Below are positions 14,817-21,145 of a stretch of 28,090 nucleotides of DNA, one piece after another. Source of the stretch: JBQTIP01 sp052388025 (GTDB taxonomy: Bacteria > Actinomycetota > UBA4738 > HRBIN12); NCBI GenBank assembly GCA_052388025.1, contig JBQTIP010000076.1, positions 1 to 28,090 of the forward strand, read 5' to 3'. A model generated the notes under the pieces. The model made no database searches, was not told the origin of the DNA, and saw nothing but the letters and a program-made list of their open reading frames with translations. The position numbers and the translations under genes were made by a program. Within the stretch, counting starts at the first letter, position 1. The number at the start of each line of letters is the position of its first letter.

Positions 14817-14882
14817 ACGGCTTTCCCAGGGGTCCCCATTCGGTTCCCTGACTCAACCGCTCCAGCTGCTCGGAGCGACGCG

Positions 14883-14911
14883 AATCTACCGGCCGACAGC
14901 AAGGGAGTCAA
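14883..14911 (-). promoter_or_regulatory. sigma-A-type promoter TTGACT-17-TAGATT for the structured RNA
   Basis: On the minus strand TTGACT (14911-14906), a 17-bp spacer and TAGATT (14888-14883) form the best -35/-10 pair I saw in the window. Counting the last -10 base as -7 puts +1 at 14876, exactly the first base of the RNA closing stem. Confidence 0.7.
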
Positions 14912-15003
14912 TCCCACAAAACCGCAGGTCAGATGGCATATGCGCAGGTAGAGGGCTCGAGAGAAAGAGTGACAAGAACACTACGGATCGAACCGGCTGC
15001 GGG

Positions 15004-15546
15004 TCATCGATCGGCGGCGTTCCACCGCTCGAAGGCCTTCTCGAACTCGTCGTAACGAACGCTCATCACGACGCGGTCGAACCACTCACCGTCCTTGAAC
15101 GAGCGTTCCCGAAGCGTCGCGTCCCGCACGAAGCCGCATTCCTCGTACGTGCGGAACGCCCGATCGTTCCCCGCCAGCGACCACAGCTCGACCTGATGAA
15201 GGTCGAGGCGATCGAACGCGTAACGGAGCAGCGTCATGATCGCGTCGCGGCCGTACCCCCGCTTCCAGGCCGATCGGTCCCCGATGAAGATGTAGAGCGA
15301 GCAGATCCGGTCGCGCCGGCGGAACTGGTTGAGGCCGATCCGCCCGATGGGCCGGCCCTCCGCCTCGATGATGAACGGATGTCCCTCGGACCTCGCGCGC
15401 GATTCGCTCTCTGCGATGTCCTCGAGCGAGAACTGCCACTCGAAGTCCATCCACCACCAGACCTCGGGGTCGTTCTGCCAGGCATGCACGAGCGGATAGT
15501 CCCGTTCCTCGACGGGCCGCAGCGTCACCCGCCGGCCGGCGATCAT
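15004..15546 (-). CDS. GNAT N-acetyltransferase (RimJ/RimL type)
   Basis: 180-aa acetyl-CoA-dependent acetyltransferase. It begins with the RimJ/RimL-type VTLRPVEERDYPLVHAW, has the acetyl-CoA pyrophosphate loop WKRGYGRDA near residue 112, and ends with the LWSLAGNDRAFRTYEECGF region that contacts CoA. The substrate is unknown (protein N-termini, amino sugars or antibiotics occur in this group). The ATG at 15546 overlaps the mshA stop as ATGA, so it is co-translated with the glycosyltransferase. It has a single GNAT domain and is too short to be MshD, the two-domain mycothiol synthase. A WWWMDFEW cluster near residue 30 is distinctive. Confidence 0.9.
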   Translation of the reverse strand: MIAGRRVTLRPVEERDYPLVHAWQNDPEVWWWMDFEWQFSLEDIAESESRARSEGHPFIIEAEGRPIGRIGLNQFRRRDRICSLYIFIGDRSAWKRGYGRDAIMTLLRYAFDRLDLHQVELWSLAGNDRAFRTYEECGFVRDATLRERSFKDGEWFDRVVMSVRYDEFEKAFERWNAADR

Positions 15547-16814
15547 CCGGCGCCGTGTCGCGAACGCTCGCCGTCCAGGAGCTCGCCGTAAACCGAGCGG
15601 ATCTCGGCTGCAGTGGCGTCCCAGGAGAACCGCAGCGCCTGTGTCGCGCCAGCCGCTCCCATCCGACCGGCGCCCTCGGGATTGCGGAGCAGATCCAGCA
15701 GTCGATCCGCGTGATCGGCAGGGTCGTGTCCTTCCACAAGGAAGCCGGTGATGCCGTCGACGACCACGTACCGAAGCCCACCGACGGCTGCCGCCACGAC
15801 AGGCGTTCCGCAGGCCTGCGCCTCGAGGGCCACCAGCCCGAAGGACTCGGATCGGGACGGCACGAGGACCGCCTCGGACGCGGAGTAGAACTCCGCCAGC
15901 CGCGCCTGCGCCTGGGGCGGGAAGAGCATCACGCGCTCGCTCACGCCGAGGGCCGAAGCCAGATCCATCAGGCGAGCTACCCCGGCCCCGTGCCCGGAGC
16001 CGCTCGGGCCTCCCACGACGGCCAGGACGACATCGCCCATCCCAGCCGGGTCTCGAGCCACCGCCTCGGCCAGCGCGCGGACCGCGATGTCGGGGCCCTT
16101 GTGCGGCTGCAGCCGGCCGACGAACAGCACGAGCCGCACCCCGGTCAGGTGCAGTCGCTCCTTCGCGTCGGGGCGCGGACGCGGGAAGAACAAGCCGTGA
16201 TCCACCCCGGGCGGGACGATCCGGATGCGTCCGGGATCGGCCCCGTAGAGCCCGACCAGATGAGCCGCTTCGGCCGGGGTCGCCGCCGTGATCCGATCGG
16301 CCTCCTCGATCACCGCTTCCTCGCCCTCGAGGCGGCCGGACGGCTCGGCCGGCTCTCCTCGAGCAAGCGAGTAGTTCTTCACCTTGCCCAGGGTGTGGAA
16401 CGAGGCCACCAGTGGGACACCCCAGATCTCCTTCGCGGTCCGGCCTACCCACCCCGACAGCCAGTAGTGGCTGTGGACCACGTCGTAACCACGGCCCTCG
16501 CTTCGTTCGCGTTCGAGGACCCCACCGAGGAACTCCGGGAGGAAGCGAGGGAGCTCGTGCTTTGGGACGGCCTCGCAGGGACCGGCCTTCACCCGGATGA
16601 TTCTGCTTCCCGGGGACAGCTCCTCGACCTCGAGGGCGTCGCCGCCGCGGCATCGCGTGAACACGTCCACGTCCACTCCCTGCGCCGCCAGTCGCTCCGC
16701 AGCGGCGCGGATGTAGACGTTCATTCCACCCGAGTCGCCGGTGCCCGGCTGGTCCAGGGGCGAGGTATGAAGGCTGAGAACGGCGACGCGTGGTCGTCCG
16801 GCCTCACCGCCCAA
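15543..16814 (-). CDS. mshA: MshA-type glycosyltransferase (D-inositol-3-phosphate glycosyltransferase), GT4
   Basis: 423-aa GT-B fold enzyme. MshA joins N-acetylglucosamine from UDP-GlcNAc to inositol-3-phosphate, the first step to mycothiol, the main low-molecular-weight thiol of actinobacteria. LSLHTSPLDQPGTGDSGGMN and onward at the N-terminus is the family hallmark; HSHYWLSGWVG, SFHTLGKVKN, VPPGVDHGLF, FVGRLQPHKG and PSRSESFGLVALEAQACGTPVV complete both Rossmann halves. The length fits. The start is TTG at 16814 with GGGGG 4 nt upstream; there is no better ATG. A sucrose-phosphate-synthase-like GT4 is the main alternative, but the N-terminus favours MshA. Confidence 0.85.
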   Translation of the reverse strand: MGGEAGRPRVAVLSLHTSPLDQPGTGDSGGMNVYIRAAAERLAAQGVDVDVFTRCRGGDALEVEELSPGSRIIRVKAGPCEAVPKHELPRFLPEFLGGVLERERSEGRGYDVVHSHYWLSGWVGRTAKEIWGVPLVASFHTLGKVKNYSLARGEPAEPSGRLEGEEAVIEEADRITAATPAEAAHLVGLYGADPGRIRIVPPGVDHGLFFPRPRPDAKERLHLTGVRLVLFVGRLQPHKGPDIAVRALAEAVARDPAGMGDVVLAVVGGPSGSGHGAGVARLMDLASALGVSERVMLFPPQAQARLAEFYSASEAVLVPSRSESFGLVALEAQACGTPVVAAAVGGLRYVVVDGITGFLVEGHDPADHADRLLDLLRNPEGAGRMGAAGATQALRFSWDATAAEIRSVYGELLDGERSRHGAG

Positions 16815-16846
16815 TGGACCCCCAGGTGTCCGATCTCACGCCAAAG

Positions 16847-16852
16847 ATGGTA
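16847..16852 (-). promoter_or_regulatory. possible -10 box (TACCAT) for mshA
   Basis: TACCAT 32 nt upstream of the TTG start would give a leader of about 26 nt containing the G-rich ribosome site. No convincing -35. Confidence 0.3.
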
Positions 16853-16895
16853 CGCGACGGTCGCCGAGACGCTGTGCGGTTGCCAGAGGACCGAG

Positions 16896-17879
16896 CTACC
16901 TTCGGCGACGCTCCAGATCGAACCCGGCGAAGACGTCGCCGACCCGGCGGTCTCCACCGGTCAGAGGGCGCTTCGCGAACTCGGCGAGGTGGACCAGCTG
17001 TGCGCCCGGCAGCGCGTCGAGCAACGCCAGAGCACGGATCAGGGCCGGTCCCGACGCACGATCGCCGCCGTCCGCCACCTTGACCGCCACCCCCAGCCCC
17101 CGCCCGAGGATCGCGGCGCACGCCAGCCCCTCCGCGCCCGATTTCACGACGACGTCGTCGATGTGCATCATGACCGCCGTATCCGTGCGGTTCCGGCCGG
17201 CCACGAGGTAGGGCTCCGCCCGCATCGAGGCGACGCAGCGCGCCACCTCTCCCTGTAGCCTGCCCCAGCGCTCCGGGGCCGACAGTCGCGCGAAGATCGT
17301 GGCCATGGCGACCAGAGGCATGCCGTGCACGGGCACGCCGCACCCGTCGACCCCCAGCTCCACGTCCTCCAGACCGCTGCCCAGACGCACGGCCCGGAGC
17401 ACCCGCCGCTGTAGCGGGTGGCTCGCGCGGAGGTAGGTCTTGGGGTCCCATCCAGACCTCACGCACGCGAAGACCATCCCGGCGTGCTTGCCCGAGCAGT
17501 TGTTCAGCTCGCGGCGCGCGCGGACGGCCCGCGCCATCGACGCAGCATCGAGCGGCCAGCCCGGTGGGCACCTCAGGGCGGAGAACGAGACTCCTGCTTT
17601 CGCCAGGATGCTCCGGACCGCGGCTACGTGCACAGGCTCCCCGTTATGCGACGCGCACATGACCGCGACCTTCCGGTCCGGCAGCGCCTCCCCGATGGCA
17701 GCGAGGGACACGGCGGCCTGCACCGGTTTCATCGAAGAGCGAGCGAAGACCTTGCGGCGTGGATCTCCCGCGGAGGCGAGGAGCCGGCCGTCCGTGTCGC
17801 AGACGGCCACGTGGCCGAGGTGAATGGACTCCTCGAGACCGGATCGAACCACACGGACGAGCGGCGCGGCGGCGCCCAC
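16896..17879 (-). CDS. L-asparaginase II family protein (Rhizobium AnsA type)
   Basis: 327 aa. The family (Asparaginase_II, typified by the Rhizobium etli inducible enzyme) hydrolyses asparagine to aspartate and ammonia and is unrelated to the E. coli drug enzyme. Visible signatures are ARSSMKPVQA (catalytic Ser48/Ser49 and Lys51), CASHNGEPVHV, NNCSGKHAGM (Cys128, Lys131, likely zinc ligands), LGVDGCGVPVHGMPL (Cys180) and KVADGGDRA near the C-terminus. The length is normal. The GTG start at 17879 has no Shine-Dalgarno but sits 6 nt after TAGGGT, so it is probably leaderless. It lies 28 bp downstream of the HD-GYP stop, same strand. Release of ammonia fits the glnR/glnA genes nearby. Confidence 0.92.
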   Translation of the reverse strand: MGAAAPLVRVVRSGLEESIHLGHVAVCDTDGRLLASAGDPRRKVFARSSMKPVQAAVSLAAIGEALPDRKVAVMCASHNGEPVHVAAVRSILAKAGVSFSALRCPPGWPLDAASMARAVRARRELNNCSGKHAGMVFACVRSGWDPKTYLRASHPLQRRVLRAVRLGSGLEDVELGVDGCGVPVHGMPLVAMATIFARLSAPERWGRLQGEVARCVASMRAEPYLVAGRNRTDTAVMMHIDDVVVKSGAEGLACAAILGRGLGVAVKVADGGDRASGPALIRALALLDALPGAQLVHLAEFAKRPLTGGDRRVGDVFAGFDLERRRR

Positions 17880-17885
17880 GGAGCC

Positions 17886-17891
17886 ACCCTA
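17886..17891 (-). promoter_or_regulatory. -10 box (TAGGGT) for leaderless asparaginase
   Basis: TAGGGT followed by 6 nt and the GTG start at 17879, so +1 would coincide with the start codon. It lies in the 28-bp spacer after the HD-GYP gene. Confidence 0.4.
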
Positions 17892-17907
17892 TCCGGTCGG
17901 CGCACGG

Positions 17908-18678
17908 TCAGCTGGCGTGGGCGAACGGCGTGGCGAGGTCCGGCGCCTCCGGCAGCCCCTCTTCGACCAGAACGAGGAAGGGCCCGACGACCTCGGGGTC
18001 GAACTGAGAGCCGGCGCCGGCCTGGATCTCCTCGAGCGCCCGGTCCGTCGCAAGCGCGCTCCTGTACGGCCGGTCGCTAGTCATCGCGTCGAACGAGTCG
18101 GCCACCGCGAAGATCCGCGCCGACAGCGGGATCTCCTCGCCCCTCAGACCCTTCGGATATCCCTTGCCGTCGAACCGCTCGTGGTGGTGCTGGATGGTCT
18201 CCACGGCCCTGCCGAGGAAGCGGATCGGGGCGACGATCTGGGCACCGATCGTCGGGTGGGACTTCATGATGTCCCATTCGTCTCGGGACAGCGGCCCGGG
18301 CTTGCAGAGTATGTGCTCGGGGATGCCCACCTTCCCTATGTCGTGGAGGAAGAACCCGTATCCGAGCTCGGGCGAGTCGGCCAGCTCGGGGGCGATCTTC
18401 CTGGCGAGGGCAAGCCCGTAGTCGTGGGTCCGGTCCAGGTGTCCCCGCGTCGTCAGGTCCTTGGCCTCGATCACCTGCGCGAGCGTCTTCATGGTGGCTA
18501 GGTAGGCCTCCTCGAGATCACGCAGGACACGCTCGAGATCGGCGCTGCGCGTCCGCTCCAGGTAGTAGAGCTCGCCCAGCTCGCGAGCGAAGACAACCAG
18601 CTGCGCGCCGACGGCGGAGATCTCTTGGTCGCCGAGATCCCCGCGCTCAATCCCGAGTCGCGATGAGTCGTTCAACAT
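17908..18678 (-). CDS. HD-GYP domain c-di-GMP phosphodiesterase
   Basis: 256 aa. A short N-terminal helical segment (about 1-75) with coiled-coil character is followed by a complete HD-GYP domain. It has HLDRTHDY (His80), FLHDIGKVGIP with His112-Asp113, HPTIGAQI, HHHERFDGKGYPKGLRG with GYP at 173-175, and ARIFAVADSFDAMTSDRPY. All metal ligands appear intact, so it should hydrolyse c-di-GMP. No receiver, GAF or membrane segment is seen, so the input is unclear. The start is uncertain: ATG 18678 gives the most protein-like N-terminus, but ATG 18774 is possible and neither has a Shine-Dalgarno. It follows the RsiG-like gene on the same strand. Confidence 0.88.
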   Translation of the reverse strand: MLNDSSRLGIERGDLGDQEISAVGAQLVVFARELGELYYLERTRSADLERVLRDLEEAYLATMKTLAQVIEAKDLTTRGHLDRTHDYGLALARKIAPELADSPELGYGFFLHDIGKVGIPEHILCKPGPLSRDEWDIMKSHPTIGAQIVAPIRFLGRAVETIQHHHERFDGKGYPKGLRGEEIPLSARIFAVADSFDAMTSDRPYRSALATDRALEEIQAGAGSQFDPEVVGPFLVLVEEGLPEAPDLATPFAHAS

Positions 18679-18813
18679 GGGGCCGCACGTTGCGCGCCGG
18701 ATGTCCAGCGCACGCCGCCTAGGTTGCTCCGGACGGGGGCACCCGTCCATAGGCTCGATGGCCCAAATGGTCATCGCCCGAGCCGGCCATTGGTCCGACG
18801 GATCGGGAAGGTC

Positions 18814-18831
18814 GGATGCCGGGAGGCATCC
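18814..18831 (-). terminator. hairpin between rsiG-like and HD-GYP genes
   Basis: GGATGCC-TCCC-GGCATCC is a perfect 7-bp stem with a 4-nt loop, 19 nt after the upstream stop. There is no T-run, so it may be a weak terminator, an RNA-processing site or a leader element. Confidence 0.4.
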
Positions 18832-18849
18832 CCTATCGTCCCTACACAG

Positions 18850-19386
18850 CTACCGGTGCAGGACCTGGCCGGGGTCTTCCTTGTATCGACGCTTGAGCTC
18901 GGCCTGGAAGACGTCGAGCACGCCCAGGACCTTCGACCTTGCCCCGGACACCTCGCGCTCCTCACGTGCGAGCACGTCGACCGCCGAGGCAAGCTGGGGG
19001 TCGCCCAGAGAGCCCGGGTCGGAGATGCCCGCGTCGGCCACGAGCCGTTCGACGCGTCGGCGCGCCGCCATCATCTCTTCCGGCGGAGGCTCGATCCGGA
19101 CGGCCTCCCCGCGCGAGGGCCCTCGAGAGGTCTCCGGCGCAAGCACCTTGGCAAGTTGCTCGACCAGCGGGCCTGTCGCGCCGCCGCTGTCGCGGCGGTC
19201 GAGCTCAGCCTTGAGGATCTCCGCGCGGCCCTGCACCAGGCGTCGAAGCAGGGAAAGGTGCTCACGCTCGGCGTGACACTCGTCGCGCCGCCGACGGAGC
19301 TCGTCGAGGGGCAGGTCGGCTAGTCCCTCGACGAATCCGGGACGAAGGATCCGGTCGATCCTGCGGTTACCTTCCGATCGCGTCAC
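18850..19386 (-). CDS. RsiG/AmfC-type c-di-GMP-responsive anti-sigma factor homologue
   Basis: 178-aa coiled-coil protein. The N-terminus RRIDRILRPGFVEGLADLPL and two long helices match the RsiG (formerly AmfC) family. In Streptomyces RsiG holds the sigma factor WhiG inactive when c-di-GMP is bound, using the motif E-x3-S-x2-R-x3-Q-x3-D on each helix. Here helix 1 has Ser45, Arg48, Gln52 but Arg41 for Glu and Glu56 for Asp. Helix 2 has Glu143, Ser147, Arg150, Asp158 but Leu154 for Gln. Binding is therefore plausible but altered. GTG 19386 has GGGAG 5 nt upstream; GTG 19392 is an alternative. No WhiG-type sigma gene is in the window. The downstream neighbour is the HD-GYP phosphodiesterase. 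Confidence 0.8.
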   Translation of the reverse strand: MTRSEGNRRIDRILRPGFVEGLADLPLDELRRRRDECHAEREHLSLLRRLVQGRAEILKAELDRRDSGGATGPLVEQLAKVLAPETSRGPSRGEAVRIEPPPEEMMAARRRVERLVADAGISDPGSLGDPQLASAVDVLAREEREVSGARSKVLGVLDVFQAELKRRYKEDPGQVLHR

Positions 19387-19418
19387 GCCCACTCCCGCGC
19401 CGCCGTCCGACCTCAGGG

Positions 19419-19424
19419 AGTGTA
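19419..19424 (-). promoter_or_regulatory. possible -10 box (TACACT) for the rsiG-like gene
   Basis: TACACT 32 nt upstream of GTG 19386 in the 59-65 bp spacer after the peptidase gene. The leader would carry the GGGAG ribosome site. No clear -35. Confidence 0.35.
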
Positions 19425-19451
19425 GCCCCCAGCGGCCCGCGGTACACCTCC

Positions 19452-20477
19452 TCAGCAGACCGCCAGCAGCAGCTGGTAGGGGTTGATCGCGGCACCCCCG
19501 CCCGGGTGGTACTCGAAGTGCAGGTGGTTGGTCGATCCGGCGTTTCCGGTGCTCCCGACGTAGCCGATCACGGTGCCCGCCGAGACCGAGCCGCTCGCGG
19601 CGCTGTAGGAGGACAGGTGGGCGTAGAACGTGTAGTCGCCGTTCCCGGCTCGGACGTACGCCTGGATCCCGCCGAGCGAGCTGGAGCTATGGGAGACAAC
19701 GCCCGAATGCGCGGCGACTATCGGCGTACCGAACGGCGCTATCAGGTCGATTCCCTGATGCGTCCGACCCCCCGACCGCGGCCAGCCGAAGGAGTCGACG
19801 AAGGAGTTCGGGCCCGCCACCGGGCAGCGCTCCAGCGAGGCGCCGGGTTGCGGTGACTGTCCGATCAGGTTCAGCTCCCGCTGCGCCGCCCGCTCCGCGC
19901 TCAGCTTGTCCGTTAGCTTGCCGACCAGCTCCTGGATCTCCCCGAACCTCGCAGCGATCACCCGTTGCTGGGACTCGAGGGCGGCCGCGTCGGCTGCCTG
20001 GCGCTCCGAGAGCCTGGCGAGGTCGTCCCGGCGGCGGCGGAGCTCCTCTTCTGCAACCTGCCGGTCGACGATGAGGGACGCGTCGGACTCCGCGATGCTG
20101 CCGAGGAATTCCAGCCGATCCGAGAACTCCGCGAACGAGCCGGAGGAGAGGAGCAGCTCGATCGTGCCGCCGGCGCCGCTCACGAAGGCCTCACGAGCCC
20201 GTTCGGCCAGGCGCTCCCTGATCCCTCGGATGCGGTCCTGGAGCTGGGCGATCGAGGCGCGCGTCGCGGCGATCTGGTCGCGCGTCCTCGCGAGGCGAGA
20301 CTCAGCCTCGTTCAAGGCCGCCGTGGCCCTGTAGAGCTCGGCCTGGGCATCGGCGAGGCGGGACTTCGCGGCTGCGAGCTCACCCTCCGTATCCGCCAGG
20401 ACCGGGGTGGCCGCGAGCACGCCCACGGCCAGCAGGAGGGCGAGAATAGATCGGAACGTGCTCTTCGGAGCGGCCGT
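19452..20477 (-). CDS. secreted M23 (LytM/EnvC-like) peptidase with coiled coil, apparent ACG start
   Basis: 341 aa from the proposed start. A signal peptide (Lys5, Arg9, then ILALLLAVGVLAATPVLA and cleavage before Asp) leads into about 170 residues of coiled coil and a C-terminal LytM domain. The zinc motifs are THQGIDL (His and Asp) and NHLHFEYH (HxH), so it should be an active endopeptidase on wall peptides, or an amidase activator. No ATG, GTG or TTG exists between an in-frame TAG upstream and a GTG at 20426 that lies inside the signal peptide. An ACG at 20477, 5 nt after a strong GAGGAGG, gives a perfect signal peptide. Either ACG initiates or an ATG was mutated or misread. Confidence 0.85.
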   Translation of the reverse strand, partial: TAAPKSTFRSILALLLAVGVLAATPVLADTEGELAAAKSRLADAQAELYRATAALNEAESRLARTRDQIAATRASIAQLQDRIRGIRERLAERAREAFVSGAGGTIELLLSSGSFAEFSDRLEFLGSIAESDASLIVDRQVAEEELRRRRDDLARLSERQAADAAALESQQRVIAARFGEIQELVGKLTDKLSAERAAQRELNLIGQSPQPGASLERCPVAGPNSFVDSFGWPRSGGRTHQGIDLIAPFGTPIVAAHSGVVSHSSSSLGGIQAYVRAGNGDYTFYAHLSSYSAASGSVSAGTVIGYVGSTGNAGSTNHLHFEYHPGGGAAINPYQLLLAVC

Positions 20478-20482
20478 CGCTA

Positions 20483-20489
20483 CCTCCTC
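20483..20489 (-). promoter_or_regulatory. ribosome-binding site GAGGAGG that decides the ACG start
   Basis: GAGGAGG with a 5-nt spacer (TAGCG) places the ribosome exactly on ACG 20475-20477, in frame with the signal peptide and peptidase. Confidence 0.65.
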
Positions 20490-20564
20490 ACGGTCGATCG
20501 GCGGCGCCTTCCGGAGATCCGGGGGAGGCTACCACCGGCTTCGAAGGAAGAGCAACCACCGGGC

Positions 20565-20570
20565 TATGCT
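20565..20570 (+). promoter_or_regulatory. -10 box (TATGCT) for the GNAT gene at 20579
   Basis: TATGCT lies 8 nt before the ATG, so transcription should start at or within 2 nt of it. No clear -35 in the 101-bp divergent spacer shared with the M23 peptidase. Confidence 0.4.
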
Positions 20571-20578
20571 CGGGAGCC

Positions 20579-21145
20579 ATGACAGATCGTGGAGCGGCTC
20601 GGACGCCGGGGCTACACGGGCGACTCGTCAGGCTGCGGGCGCGCGAGCAAGCGGACCTCTCTCGCCTCAACGGCCTGTTCAACGACCCCGATGTGCTGGC
20701 CGGGCTCCTCATGACATTTCCCCAGTCCATCGAGGGGATCCGCGAATGGGCGGAACGGACCCGGGCGGCGGAGGATCAGGTCGTCTTCGTCATCGAGACC
20801 CTGGAGGGGCGGGAGGCGGTCGGCGTCTGCGGCCTCGAGGACATCGACGCCCGATCCCGGAGCGCCACGTTCGGCATCTGGATCGGGAAGCCGTACTGGG
20901 GGCGTGGCTACGGGACCGACGCGACGCGCACGGCCTGCCGGTTCGGCTTCCGGCAGATGAACCTCCAACGGATCTCGCTTCACGTCTACGCGACGAACCC
21001 GAAGGCCGCGCGCACCTACGAGAAGGTGGGCTTCCTGCACGAGGGCACGCTACGCCGGGCGCAGTTCCTGGGCGGGCGCTTCGTCGACGTCCATGTGATG
21101 GGCCTGCTGGCCGGCGAGCTCGTGGAGGAGCCGGACGGGGATTAA
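20579..21145 (+). CDS. GNAT N-acetyltransferase (RimJ/RimL type)
   Basis: 188-aa acetyltransferase. LVRLRAREQADLSRLNGLFNDPDV at the start, the acetyl-CoA loop YWGRGYGTDATRTA near residue 107 and LHVYATNPKAARTYEKVGF towards the end are the usual GNAT regions. The closest functional groups modify ribosomal protein N-termini, spermidine or aminoglycosides, and no choice can be made here. The ATG 20579 lies 8 nt after TATGCT (20565-20570) and has only a weak GGGAG, so the mRNA is near-leaderless. It is convergent with sat: the two stop codons share the palindrome TTAA (21142-21145). It is a different GNAT paralogue from the one beside mshA. Confidence 0.92.
   Translation: MTDRGAARTPGLHGRLVRLRAREQADLSRLNGLFNDPDVLAGLLMTFPQSIEGIREWAERTRAAEDQVVFVIETLEGREAVGVCGLEDIDARSRSATFGIWIGKPYWGRGYGTDATRTACRFGFRQMNLQRISLHVYATNPKAARTYEKVGFLHEGTLRRAQFLGGRFVDVHVMGLLAGELVEEPDGD

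Larger units (their letters stand above)
14602..14876 (-). ncRNA. structured RNA of unrecognised family (small RNA or riboswitch-like leader)
   Basis: This occupies most of the 448-bp gap between the GNAT gene and proline dehydrogenase. The first bases (14876-14867) pair perfectly over 10 bp with 14688-14679, closing a 198-nt domain. Inside are AGCC-GTAA-GGCT (14822-14811, a GNRA loop) and a two-part stem: CGCAC/GTGCG (14803-14799 with 14767-14763 on the complementary strand) stacked on GCTAGT/ACTGGC (14796-14791 with 14774-14769). A 12-nt direct repeat AAGGCTAACTGG is also present. A terminator-like hairpin with a UUCG loop follows. Both tetraloops are the stable forms only on the minus strand. 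I compared it by eye with tmRNA, RNase P, SRP, 6S and common riboswitches without a convincing match. The remaining 14912-15003 shows nothing I can name. Confidence 0.7.

Noticed and set aside
14679..14876. c-di-AMP (ydaO) riboswitch as identity of the structured RNA
   Set aside because: Short pieces such as GGGAACCG followed by a G-run and GACAGCT near the 3' side recall that class, but the conserved GAATC and CCGAACCCG-CAGCTAACC blocks are not present in order. Left as a check rather than a call.
14679..14876. 6S RNA
   Set aside because: The length and end-to-end pairing fit, but the interior folds into several separate hairpins rather than one rod with a central bubble.
14978..15003. tRNA or tmRNA 3' end (GGTTCGATCC on the minus strand)
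   Set aside because: The T-loop-like string lacks a 5-bp T stem, an acceptor stem and a CCA end.
15004..15546. MshD (mycothiol synthase) next to mshA
   Set aside because: MshD has two GNAT domains in about 300 residues; this protein has one domain in 180 and looks like the RimJ/RimL group.
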